NCBI RefSeq assembly: GCF_003385515.1
Contig: NZ_QNVT01000033.1
Location: 20,916 to 84,915, forward strand
Source: Chryseobacterium pennae
Lineage (GTDB): Bacteria > Bacteroidota > Bacteroidia > Flavobacteriales > Weeksellaceae
DNA: 64,000 bases
Direction: 5' to 3'
Position 1 is the stretch's first letter, and every line of letters starts with the position of its first letter. The translations under genes were made by a program, and so were the position numbers. A model generated the notes under the pieces. That model saw only the letters and a list, made by a program, of their open reading frames with translations, made no database searches and was not told where the DNA came from. Shown here piece by piece: positions 16,799 through 24,423 of the stretch.

Positions 16799-17968
16799 TT
16801 ATAAACTCATATTCTTTTCTACATAAGATAAAATTTTATACGCAATGTCAATCCTTTCAGAATTAGGATAATTTTTATTGGCAAGAATTACAATTCCAAT
16901 TTTTTTTGAAGGAACATACATTACATAGGATGCGAAACCATTGGTAGCTCCTGTTTTATTTATCAGCACATCAGTTTGTGGTTTTTGATGGGGTATTATT
17001 TCCCTGACAGGATTGGGTTTATAGATCAGGTCATAGGAATTTCCTTTTTGAAGCTGTTCCAATGTTACCGGATAATTATATTGTTCCCAGATAAGGTCCT
17101 GAGTCATTTCTGAAGTGTTAAAATAACCGGTATGGGTCTTCATTAACGCCGCAGATAACTTACTGTCTATTTTTCCAATTCCCATATTGGCATCTACAAA
17201 TTTGATCATATCCTGTGTACATGATTTTACCCCATATGCCTCATCAGCCAAAACTCCTGGATTTAAGCGTATCGGTTTGTCATTATTATCATAACCCCAT
17301 GCGTAATCATTCATGTTTTTGGCAGGGATTTTATAAAATGTATTATTTAAACTCATTTTAGCAAATACATTTTCAGTCATGGCTGCTGTGAAGGGCTGTT
17401 GCATTGTTCTCCCGGCGATAACCCCCAATAAACCTATACTTGGATTGGTGTACATCCTTTGAGTACCTGCTGGATAATCGGGTTTCCAATTTTTATAGTA
17501 CTCGATAAGCTGTTCGTTATTGGTGACTTCATCAGGCAGCTGCAAAGTGAATCCACCTGCAGTATGTGTTCCCAGATTGTACAGTTTTATATGATCAAAA
17601 GCTGTGTTTTTGAGTTCAGGCATATACTTACTCACGGGATCAGAAAAATTGAGCGTTCCGTTAACCTGTGATAAACTAGCTAGGGTAGCCGTGAATGTTT
17701 TACTTACGGACCCCAGTTCAAATAAGGTTTTATTGGTAATTTCTATATGGTTTTCTTTTGAAGCTAATCCGTAATTGAAAAATGTATGTTTACCCTTTAC
17801 ACTTACAGCAATACTTATACCTGGAATTTTATTTTTTTCCATGACAGGTTTTACCAAAGTATTTAAATAGTTAGTAAAGCCTGACGTATTTTCTTTTTTT
17901 GAATGAGTGCAGTTTGATAAAAAGGATAGACATAATACCGCAACAGATATACTTTTTAAACTTTGCAT
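16799..17968 (-). CDS. Class C beta-lactamase-like serine hydrolase (lipoprotein)
   Basis: A 389-residue exported enzyme with all three class C landmarks: SVSK at 87-90 (nucleophile Ser87), YTN at 173-175 and KTG at 338-340 (INKTGATNG). Length is close to AmpC enzymes. The N-terminus is hydrophobic and ends LSNC with Cys20, a near-lipobox, so it may be anchored in a membrane. It could hydrolyse beta-lactams or be a peptidoglycan or D-amino-acid hydrolase of the same fold; the complete motif set favours a true class C enzyme. No ampR-like regulator is adjacent. Confidence 0.83.
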   Translation of the reverse strand: MQSLKSISVAVLCLSFLSNCTHSKKENTSGFTNYLNTLVKPVMEKNKIPGISIAVSVKGKHTFFNYGLASKENHIEITNKTLFELGSVSKTFTATLASLSQVNGTLNFSDPVSKYMPELKNTAFDHIKLYNLGTHTAGGFTLQLPDEVTNNEQLIEYYKNWKPDYPAGTQRMYTNPSIGLLGVIAGRTMQQPFTAAMTENVFAKMSLNNTFYKIPAKNMNDYAWGYDNNDKPIRLNPGVLADEAYGVKSCTQDMIKFVDANMGIGKIDSKLSAALMKTHTGYFNTSEMTQDLIWEQYNYPVTLEQLQKGNSYDLIYKPNPVREIIPHQKPQTDVLINKTGATNGFASYVMYVPSKKIGIVILANKNYPNSERIDIAYKILSYVEKNMSL

Positions 17969-18025
17969 ATTTTAAGATTTTATAATTGAACTTTTTACTA
18001 ATACTTATTTCGAAAAATTGTTTAG

Positions 18026-18033
18026 CAAAAGTA
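18026..18033 (-). promoter_or_regulatory. Candidate -7 box for the beta-lactamase gene
   Basis: On the minus strand this reads TACTTTTG, a full TAnnTTTG match, 57 bp before the ATG. No -33 TTG is seen at the usual distance. Confidence 0.45.
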
Positions 18034-18210
18034 AAAGAAATTTGCAGATAAAGCTTTACTACAATTCTACTACAATAATTTAAGTTGTTTAAAATCAGTG
18101 CTATGTGGATTATAAAGAAGAGCTCTTGAAACGCGTATAAATAATATTACAGAACCATTTGAAGTGATTTTATCAGAGTTTTATCCTAAAAAGGACAGGT
18201 TTTTTTGTGA

Positions 18211-18249
18211 AAAATAATCGGCTGAACCAAAAGTTCAGCCGATTATTTT
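18211..18249 (-). terminator. Strong terminator of the minus-strand amidoligase/mepB run
   Basis: A perfect 17-bp stem, AAAATAATCGGCTGAAC with its complement, and a 5-nt loop; on the minus strand it ends in a T run. It follows the truncated gene copy at 18301-18500 and is probably the original operon terminator. Confidence 0.85.
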
Positions 18250-18300
18250 TATTGCGTTTAAAATGTATTGATCTGTTAGATAATCGTACTCAATGAGTTT

Positions 18301-18500
18301 TTATCCTTCCGCAAAAAAAGCATTAGGGCTTCCAATCCAGATAGCATCTTTCTTATTGAAATCTACATTTACCATGGCTGCCTTTGTCATTCTTCCCAGA
18401 TTTTCCAGAAGGATAGGGCTTTCATCATTTTCTTTCCAGATATACAATAAACGGATCTCTGTTTTTGAAAACTGACCATTAATATCTTCAATAGCATCAG
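18301..18500 (-). pseudogene. Truncated 3' copy of the downstream-paralogue ATP-grasp gene
   Basis: About 200 bp match the 3' end of the ATP-grasp gene at 19157-20341, roughly 90% by eye, including a stop codon at 18301-18303. The frame encodes the same C-terminus with a few changes (IWIGSPNAFFAEG against IWIGSSNAFFGKE). The copy carries a 54-bp in-frame deletion whose ends correspond to two TCTTCAA repeats in the intact gene (19341-19347 and 19395-19401); one copy remains at 18485-18491. It has no start and abuts the stop of mepB, so it is a remnant. Together with the intact gene it flanks mepB in direct orientation. Confidence 0.85.
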
Positions 18501-18509
18501 CTATTTAAT

Positions 18510-19001
18510 TTACATCTTAAGTAATATTTTTGCTTGGTGAAGTACTGCATCCTGATCTTCGGAAAATGTTAGAAAGTACTTCGTTTGCCAGTCCTGCGTT
18601 TTTTGAGCCTGTTTACTTTCTGTCTTATCCCAGACCGGGTAAACTCGGATTCCCCGTTTTCCTATCTTTTTTCCATGAGATAGAATTCCTTTTTCCGCTA
18701 AAATATGCGTAGGGAAAATAAATATCCCTGAAAGATTATTTTTAAAAGCTGCAACGAGATAAAAGTCAATGTCATCTGTACTATTGAAAGGAGCCGTTTC
18801 TCCATTTTCATTTCTTTTCCAGATCGTTACGAACTGACCTGTTTTCGTAGGGGTTATTTTGGAAATACGGAACTTTATTTTCCAGTCATTCAAAGTGAAG
18901 TTAAAACCCGAATATTCTTTGCATTCTAATTCTTCTTCTACATTTGAGCAGCTGAATCCAAGAGGGTGAAACAGTTGTTCTTCTATGGTCTTTAAATTCA
19001 A
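18510..19001 (-). CDS. MepB-family protein
   Basis: A 163-residue cytoplasmic protein of the MepB family: ECKEYSGFNF near the N-terminus, KITPTKTGQFVTIWKRNE at about 48-66, FIFPTHILAEKGIL in the middle and GKRGIRVYPVWD at about 114-125. MepB was first named from the staphylococcal mepRAB multidrug operon but its function is unknown. Here it lies between a truncated and an intact copy of the same ATP-grasp gene, which suggests that it arrived by recombination within the 3' part of that gene. It is 155 bp from the upstream gene. Confidence 0.85.
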   Translation of the reverse strand: MNLKTIEEQLFHPLGFSCSNVEEELECKEYSGFNFTLNDWKIKFRISKITPTKTGQFVTIWKRNENGETAPFNSTDDIDFYLVAAFKNNLSGIFIFPTHILAEKGILSHGKKIGKRGIRVYPVWDKTESKQAQKTQDWQTKYFLTFSEDQDAVLHQAKILLKM

Positions 19002-19156
19002 GATTTTATATGTTTAAAGTTCAAGGTTTAAAGTTGGTTTCCATAATTATATTTAAGATAATCTGTTATTTGATGTGTGTAGCTATATTTCACTCCTTTG
19101 GAGGGGGACCTAAGATTTGACGGGATGGTTCCGTAATGTGCAATATCAACCTTTAT

Positions 19157-20341
19157 TTATTCCTTTCCAAAAAAAGCATTAGAGCTTCCAATCCAAATGG
19201 CATCCTTCTTATTGAAATCTACATTTACCATGGCTGCCTTTGTCATTCTTCCCAGGTTTTCCAGAAGGATAGGGCGTTCATCATTTTCTTTCCAGATATA
19301 TAACAAACGGATTTCTGCTTTTGAAAACTCTCCATTGATATCTTCAAAAATAGGTTCATAGGTTACTTTTCTTTGCAGAATATAATTTTCTTTGTCTTCA
19401 ATAGCATCTGTAATCTCCTTTGTTGGGTTTAGATTAACACCGCTTCCCGCAAATGAGAACAAGGGTTTCAGTACAAATTCTTCCAGATTTTCATTTTCCG
19501 GAAACTCATGAAGGAAATAACTTTTCGGAACAAATTGATGTTTTAATAAAGGTAAAAGAAATTTAGATATTTTAAAGAACCAGTTCGGATGAGTGATCCA
19601 TTTTACATCAGCTTCTTCACGGAAATCAAATTCGGTTTTAAGATCCGGAATTCTGTCCAGTTCATCAAATATCACACGATTGTAGATTCTTTTGATTTCA
19701 ACAACCTTACCATCATTCTCATAATATAGTTTTTTGCCCTCTTTTTTTACTTTTGTCAGACAAACGGTTTTTATTCCTAATAGCTGTTCTGTCAAGACAA
19801 AATCAATAGCTGTTTTCTGTTTTTCAGGAAAAATTTCAAGAAGAATAACATTTTCAGGATTTTCATCACCCACAATCAGATCTTTTAAATGTTGTTTAAA
19901 AGTCTCATGGGGCATAGTATTGCGAATCTCTGAAAGAAAAGGATAAACTTCGCAGAAAGTATCTTCAAACTTTTTTTGGAAGGCATATAATGACGGAAAA
20001 GCCTGAAGCTCGATCAGTTGTGGTTCGATTTCTCCATTTTCACTTTTGCAGATTCCAAAATCAATGGTGAAAAAGTGAGGCTGATCTGTATCATTGGGAA
20101 CCCGGCAGTTGTCTGGGACTGCTTTCTGAAGAGTCTCTGCAGGAAGCGCCTTGATCTGGTTGATGATACTTTCACTGGCATCAAGCAATTTACCTTCAAA
20201 TTCTTTGGTAAGGAAAATCGGACTTTCGGAAACCCTGAAACCTTGCTCCACACCTCCTGTTTGCGCTAAAACTTCCTTCAGCTTTTTATATTTTTCATCT
20301 GAAAACTCCTGGTTAAACTGTTTTCTGTATTTTGGGATCAT
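19157..20341 (-). CDS. ATP-grasp protein of glutathionylspermidine-synthase-like type
   Basis: A 394-residue protein from the ATG at 20341; an upstream in-frame ATG at 20380 adds 13 residues. The C-terminal half carries ATP-grasp features: LEEFVLKPLFSFAGSGVNLN, ENYILQRKVTYEPIF, then an acidic strand EIRLLYIW and LGRMTKAAMVNVDF. The N-terminal half has IDFGICKSENGEIEPQLIELQAFPSL. It probably forms an amide bond between a carboxylate and an amine with ATP. It is the last gene of a six-gene minus-strand cluster with two other ATP-grasps, a GCS2 ligase, a glutamine amidotransferase and an esterase. Substrates are unknown. Confidence 0.72.
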   Translation of the reverse strand: MIPKYRKQFNQEFSDEKYKKLKEVLAQTGGVEQGFRVSESPIFLTKEFEGKLLDASESIINQIKALPAETLQKAVPDNCRVPNDTDQPHFFTIDFGICKSENGEIEPQLIELQAFPSLYAFQKKFEDTFCEVYPFLSEIRNTMPHETFKQHLKDLIVGDENPENVILLEIFPEKQKTAIDFVLTEQLLGIKTVCLTKVKKEGKKLYYENDGKVVEIKRIYNRVIFDELDRIPDLKTEFDFREEADVKWITHPNWFFKISKFLLPLLKHQFVPKSYFLHEFPENENLEEFVLKPLFSFAGSGVNLNPTKEITDAIEDKENYILQRKVTYEPIFEDINGEFSKAEIRLLYIWKENDERPILLENLGRMTKAAMVNVDFNKKDAIWIGSSNAFFGKE

Positions 20342-20399
20342 ATTTTTTTTCTTTTGTGATGGTAAAAAATCGAGCAGCAATGCCCGATGCTTTATAAGA

Positions 20400-20540
20400 T
20401 GGAAGCTAGAAGCTGGAGGATGGAAGTTTTTGAAGCCGGAATTTTAAAATAAGTTCAATTTTACTTATACCTAATTAAAATAAAGAGTTTACTAGAAGTT
20501 TAATCACTACTAGTAACTTCCAGCCTCCTTCTTCCCGCCT
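20400..20540. repeat. Interspersed element with GAAGCTGGAAG-type inverted arms, copy 1
   Basis: The left arm at 20400-20427 is purine-rich (GGAAGCTAGAAGCTGGAGG) and the right arm at 20515-20540 is its approximate complement (AACTTCCAGCCTCCTTC), around an A/T core of about 90 bp. Similar elements lie at 33700-33893 and 45175-45327. Confidence 0.6.
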
Positions 20541-20542
20541 TT

Positions 20543-21376
20543 TTAAGCCAAAGACTCAACTTCTTTCAAAATGTTTTTTTTTGCGAACTGAAGAAATCTA
20601 GGAAGGATCTGGTTTCTGGTAAGGATGATTTTATCTTCATCATCTATCCTGTCCACCGTTTCAAGATATTTTTCCATGCCGAAGTTTTCAATCATGGCTT
20701 CTCTGTTCTTATCATCTTTAAGGTTTTCGATTAAAGCCTCAGGGCTTGCTTCCGGATGAAACTGGGTTCCAAATATTTCATCAGAAAAACGAACAGCCAT
20801 TACTGCTCTTTCCAGGTTGATGTGCGGACGGAATTTTTCAATTGCCATTACAGTCATTCCCAATTCTTCAAACCGATCATGATCCGGCTCAATGAACTGA
20901 TACGCTCTGGAATCTACTGCATAAAAAGGATCCTGAAGATTCTTGAATAAAAATTCTTCTCTGCCTTCCTTTGTTTTGTGTACCGGCATTACCCCAAAAG
21001 AATAGGATTTTCTTTTACAGATATTTCCTAATTTCCAGTGAATACTTGCCAATTGGAAGGAATGGCAGATCAGGAAAAGATACTTCTTATCTTCACTGTA
21101 TTTGTTGTGTTCAAAAACTGAATCTAAAAAATGAGCAAACCTGTTTTCCCACTCGAAACCTTCACGGTGTGGAGTACCTGGCCCCCCTGAAGAAATAAAA
21201 ATATCAAAGTCTCCAATCTCCGGCATTTCATCTTTAAACCTCACATCAAATGTCTGGATAATTACATTTTCTTCAGAGTTCTGCTGAAATGTTTCAGAAA
21301 TTTCTTTAATGTTTCTAAAGCCTTGATTGACATGGTTGTTGTTCATGTCCAGCAGAGCAATTCGAATATCTTTCAT
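20543..21376 (-). CDS. Class I glutamine amidotransferase-like protein
   Basis: A 277-residue protein with a class I amidotransferase triad: Cys104 in FLICHSFQLA and His207 with Glu209 in GTQFHPEAS; ISSGGPGTP (about 61-69) forms the oxyanion region. The nucleophile elbow is CHSFQ instead of the usual CxGxQ, a mild change. It may release ammonia from glutamine for a neighbouring ligase, or hydrolyse a gamma-glutamyl bond. It sits 33 bp after the carboxylate-amine ligase gene on the same strand. A repeat element separates it from the next ATP-grasp gene. Confidence 0.82.
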   Translation of the reverse strand: MKDIRIALLDMNNNHVNQGFRNIKEISETFQQNSEENVIIQTFDVRFKDEMPEIGDFDIFISSGGPGTPHREGFEWENRFAHFLDSVFEHNKYSEDKKYLFLICHSFQLASIHWKLGNICKRKSYSFGVMPVHKTKEGREEFLFKNLQDPFYAVDSRAYQFIEPDHDRFEELGMTVMAIEKFRPHINLERAVMAVRFSDEIFGTQFHPEASPEALIENLKDDKNREAMIENFGMEKYLETVDRIDDEDKIILTRNQILPRFLQFAKKNILKEVESLA

Positions 21377-21409
21377 TACATCATATTTTTTGTAAAGTTA
21401 CCAAAAATA

Positions 21410-22531
21410 TTATGAAGCAGTTTCGCCATGCGTTATGCCATACTCTGTTTCTGAGATCATATAATCCACAACCTTAGTAAGATCGCCGGTGTCCTTAAAG
21501 ATCTGAAGCTGCCTGTCTGCACCGGTTCCGTTTTCAAGGATTTTCCAGGCATATTCAACCTCCTGACGGCATCCTAAATCGTCTACCACATCATCAATAA
21601 ATTCCAAAAGTTCTTTTAATAAAATAGGATAAGGAACAGATTCTTCTTTCCCAAAATCAATCAGATGGGCCTCGATGCCGCTTTTGGAAGCACGCCATTT
21701 ATTTTCATTCAATAAGAGTCTTCTGTAACTTCTGAAGCTAAGGTTTTGCTGGTGAAGCTTATAAATTTTAGCCACTAAACTCTGCATAATGGCTGCAAGA
21801 CATACGGTTTCATCAATTCTTAGGGGCATATCGCAAATCCTGAACTCAATGGTAGGGTAGAATGGGTGGACTCTTAAGTCCCACCAGATTTTCTTAGCAT
21901 TATCGATGGTTCCTGTTTTTACCAGAAGATCAACATAGCTGTCAAACTCAGCCAATGAGTTGAAGTAACTCGGAATACCGGTTCTCGGGAATTTTACGAA
22001 AATTTCCTGTCTGTAAGATTTAAAGCCTGTATATCTTCCGATCCAGAATGGTGAATTGGTAGAAAGAGCATACACGTGTGGCAGAAAATAGCGCATTACA
22101 TTCTGAATTCTTACGCCTTCCTCACGATTGGGAATTCCAATGTGTACGTGAAGTCCAAAAATAAGGTTTTCACGGGCTACATCACCCATATCATCAACAA
22201 TTTTGATGTATCTCTCTCCTTGAGTAATTGTATTGTCAGACCAATGAGAAAAAGGATGGGTTCCGCCACCGGAAACACGCAGTCCCTGTTCGTGGGCGGT
22301 GTTGATCAGGTGTCTTCTTAAATTCGTTAATTCTGCTCTGGCTTCCTGAATATTCTGACAGATTCCGGTTTCCATCTCGATCATGGATTCGTGCATTTCG
22401 TGCTTTAGATTTTCACTCAATACCGCTTTTCCGCCTTCAATGATTTTGGATACATGAGAAATCAGATCTCTGCTTTCAACATCAATGATCTGATATTCTT
22501 CTTCGATTCCAATAGTAAACTGATGATGCAT
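21410..22531 (-). CDS. Carboxylate-amine ligase of the GCS2/YbdK family
   Basis: A 373-residue member of the glutamate-cysteine ligase 2 family (glutamine-synthetase fold). It opens FTIGIEEEYQ with the metal-binding Glu10-Glu12, then SGGTHPFSHW, ENLIFGLHVHIGIPN and TIEFRICDMPL, all family signatures. Such enzymes phosphorylate a carboxylate and join it to an amine; YbdK has weak gamma-glutamylcysteine ligase activity. It is followed after 33 bp by the amidotransferase and preceded after 30 bp by an ATP-grasp gene. It is probably one amide-forming step of the cluster; the substrate is unknown. Confidence 0.9.
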   Translation of the reverse strand: MHHQFTIGIEEEYQIIDVESRDLISHVSKIIEGGKAVLSENLKHEMHESMIEMETGICQNIQEARAELTNLRRHLINTAHEQGLRVSGGGTHPFSHWSDNTITQGERYIKIVDDMGDVARENLIFGLHVHIGIPNREEGVRIQNVMRYFLPHVYALSTNSPFWIGRYTGFKSYRQEIFVKFPRTGIPSYFNSLAEFDSYVDLLVKTGTIDNAKKIWWDLRVHPFYPTIEFRICDMPLRIDETVCLAAIMQSLVAKIYKLHQQNLSFRSYRRLLLNENKWRASKSGIEAHLIDFGKEESVPYPILLKELLEFIDDVVDDLGCRQEVEYAWKILENGTGADRQLQIFKDTGDLTKVVDYMISETEYGITHGETAS

Positions 22532-22561
22532 TGTCTTGTGTTTTTTTATTCTTTTTCAATA

Positions 22562-23515
22562 TTATTTTATGGAATCTTTCACAAAGGTTCCCCAAGTGAT
22601 ATTTGGTTTCCCGGGAGTATATTCCTTCGCTTTTTCAATAGCCAGCTTAGCAGCATGCTCTATGATCCATGCAAAATTTTCTTCTCCTACAGAATTTTTG
22701 TCCGCATCCGGAGCAGGATTGCAGAAGTCGATAGCATAAGGAATACCATCTCTTACAGCAAATTCCACTGTATTGAAATCATATCCTAATGCTTCATTCA
22801 TTTTGATCGTATAATCATGAATGGTTTTCAATAATTTTTCAAGTTTTTTACCTTGTGTCTGGTGAGTAGTGGCATACCTTAGGTGAGGCGCATTTCTAGG
22901 CTCATATGGCATGATGTGAACATATTTTCTACCCAGGCAATATACTCTGTAATAGTCATCGAAGATAATTTCCTCCTGAACCATCATCACCAGCTGTTCC
23001 GTTTCCCCAAGTTTGTTCCAGAGATCATCAGGGTTTTCCACTCTGTAAACACTCTTCCAGCCACCACCATCGTGAGGTTTCATATAGGCAGGGAATCCAA
23101 CATAATTAAAAATATATTCCCAGTCATGTGGAAATTTCAGGTTTCTGAATGAAGTTTCCGAAGTATTGGTTGGTCTCTCATGAGATGGAAGCAATACAGT
23201 TTTCGGTAATGGAATTCCTAATTTGCTCATGAGGGCATTATTGAAAAATTTTTCATCAGCACTCCACCAAAACGGATTATTGATTACATAAGTTCCGTTA
23301 AGTGCTGCATTTTTCAGATAGGCTCTGTAAAAGGGAACATCCTGCGAAATTCTGTCGATGATTACTGCATAACCATAATCTGCTCCTTGTTCTAATTTGT
23401 CAATAGTAACAGGTTCAGCCACGATATCTCCACCTCCCAATTCATTTACTTTATCTATAAATGCCCAGGGAAATGTGTCTTCCATACCGAATAGAATTCC
23501 TACTTTTTTTGTCAT
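22562..23515 (-). CDS. ATP-grasp ligase (RimK/D-Ala-ligase-like fold)
   Basis: A 317-residue protein opening VGILFGMEDTFPWAF. It carries the ATP-grasp lid and metal region: VGFPAYMKPHDGGGWKSVYR (about residues 140-160), LVMMVQEEIIFDDYYRVYC, and FNTVEFAVRDGIPYAIDFCNP (about 245-268). It probably joins an acyl phosphate to an amine. It starts after a 165-bp gap that holds an inverted repeat, so it may begin its own transcript, and is followed after 30 bp by the GCS2 ligase. Its N-terminal part lacks close likeness to RimK or Ddl, so the substrate cannot be assigned. Confidence 0.78.
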   Translation of the reverse strand: MTKKVGILFGMEDTFPWAFIDKVNELGGGDIVAEPVTIDKLEQGADYGYAVIIDRISQDVPFYRAYLKNAALNGTYVINNPFWWSADEKFFNNALMSKLGIPLPKTVLLPSHERPTNTSETSFRNLKFPHDWEYIFNYVGFPAYMKPHDGGGWKSVYRVENPDDLWNKLGETEQLVMMVQEEIIFDDYYRVYCLGRKYVHIMPYEPRNAPHLRYATTHQTQGKKLEKLLKTIHDYTIKMNEALGYDFNTVEFAVRDGIPYAIDFCNPAPDADKNSVGEENFAWIIEHAAKLAIEKAKEYTPGKPNITWGTFVKDSIK

Positions 23516-23583
23516 AATTTTTGTTTTTAAATGGGTATATTTTATTTTTCAACAGAATCAGTGATTCTTCAGATTTCTTAAAA

Positions 23584-23644
23584 CTTAAGCGTTAAAACAT
23601 TGATTCTCTTTTTAATTTAAAAATCGTTATTTTAAACACTTAAG
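23584..23644. repeat. Imperfect inverted repeat centred on CTTAAG
   Basis: The arms CTTAAGCGTTAAAA (23584-23597) and TTTTAAACACTTAAG (23630-23644) are near-complementary around a 32-nt core. It lies in the 165-bp gap between the esterase stop and the ATP-grasp start, as an operator or hairpin would. Role inferred. Confidence 0.4.
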
Positions 23645-23680
23645 CTATTTTATCAACTATTTTTTTTATTTGGAGGCTTT

Positions 23681-24394
23681 TTAAGGGAAATAAGTTCCTA
23701 TAAATGTGGGGAATACCATTCTCCATAATGGCCAGTCGTGGCCGATCCATTTTCTTTCATCATACCAGAAATCAATGCCTTTTACTCTTAGAATTTCTGC
23801 CATTTCAATATTTTTATCCTTACAGATATCCTGGTCAGAAGTACTCAGCACAATATGCATATGCTTATACTTCCAGGCTTCATCATTTCTTATAAATTCC
23901 CTTGGACAGTTAAAATACACCAGGTCATCGGAATATCCATCCATAAAATTTCTTATACTGAAAGCCCCTGAGAGACAGAACAGATGAGAAACTACATCCG
24001 GAAACCTAAAAGCAAAATTAGCAGCATGATAGCCTCCGAAACTAGCTCCCGCAACGGCTACACGATGGGTCTTATGGATTTTCTGAATGTATGGAACAAA
24101 TTCCTTGATCAGGAACTGAACATACCTTTCATAGTTTCTGATTCTTTGTTGTGGTGATATTTTTTCATCATAAAAACTCCAGCTGTCAATGGTTTGAATA
24201 TTATAGAGTTTTACTTTTCCCTGCTCTATGAACCAATTGATACTTCCGTTAAGGTGAAAATCATGGTTTTGGGTATATTGTCCTTGGGAAGTGGGGAACA
24301 TGATGATAGGATAGCCGGAATGTCCCGTCACTTCTACTTTAAGACTTGTTCCCAATAGGTTGGAATAATAATCAGTATGTTCTATATGAGGCAT
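23681..24394 (-). CDS. Alpha/beta-hydrolase of the esterase-D / enterochelin-esterase type
   Basis: A 237-residue hydrolase. The nucleophile elbow is VAGASFGGYHA with Ser118; the acid is likely in LSTSDQDICKD and the His in KWIGHDWPLW near the end. It opens EHTDYYSNLLGTSLKVEV, a strand pair common in PF00756 esterases. It has no signal peptide, so it acts in the cytoplasm. Within the amidoligase cluster it could release, cyclise or edit a product through an ester or amide bond. It lies 29 bp after the first ATP-grasp gene. Which bond it cuts is not readable from sequence. Confidence 0.8.
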   Translation of the reverse strand: MPHIEHTDYYSNLLGTSLKVEVTGHSGYPIIMFPTSQGQYTQNHDFHLNGSINWFIEQGKVKLYNIQTIDSWSFYDEKISPQQRIRNYERYVQFLIKEFVPYIQKIHKTHRVAVAGASFGGYHAANFAFRFPDVVSHLFCLSGAFSIRNFMDGYSDDLVYFNCPREFIRNDEAWKYKHMHIVLSTSDQDICKDKNIEMAEILRVKGIDFWYDERKWIGHDWPLWRMVFPTFIGTYFP

Positions 24395-24423
24395 TTATAT
24401 TCTACTTTTATGTTTGTGTATAA

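Larger units (their letters stand above)
17969..18300. other. Gene-free stretch with promoter and terminator
   Basis: This interval holds the promoter box of the beta-lactamase gene near its left end and a 17-bp hairpin at 18211-18249. The A/T-rich part at 18061-18200 shows no open frame of note and no repeat that I can recognise. Confidence 0.6.

Noticed and set aside
18293..18475. Plus-strand open frame of 60 codons
   Set aside because: It is the antisense shadow of the truncated ATP-grasp copy, whose minus-strand frame matches a real protein.
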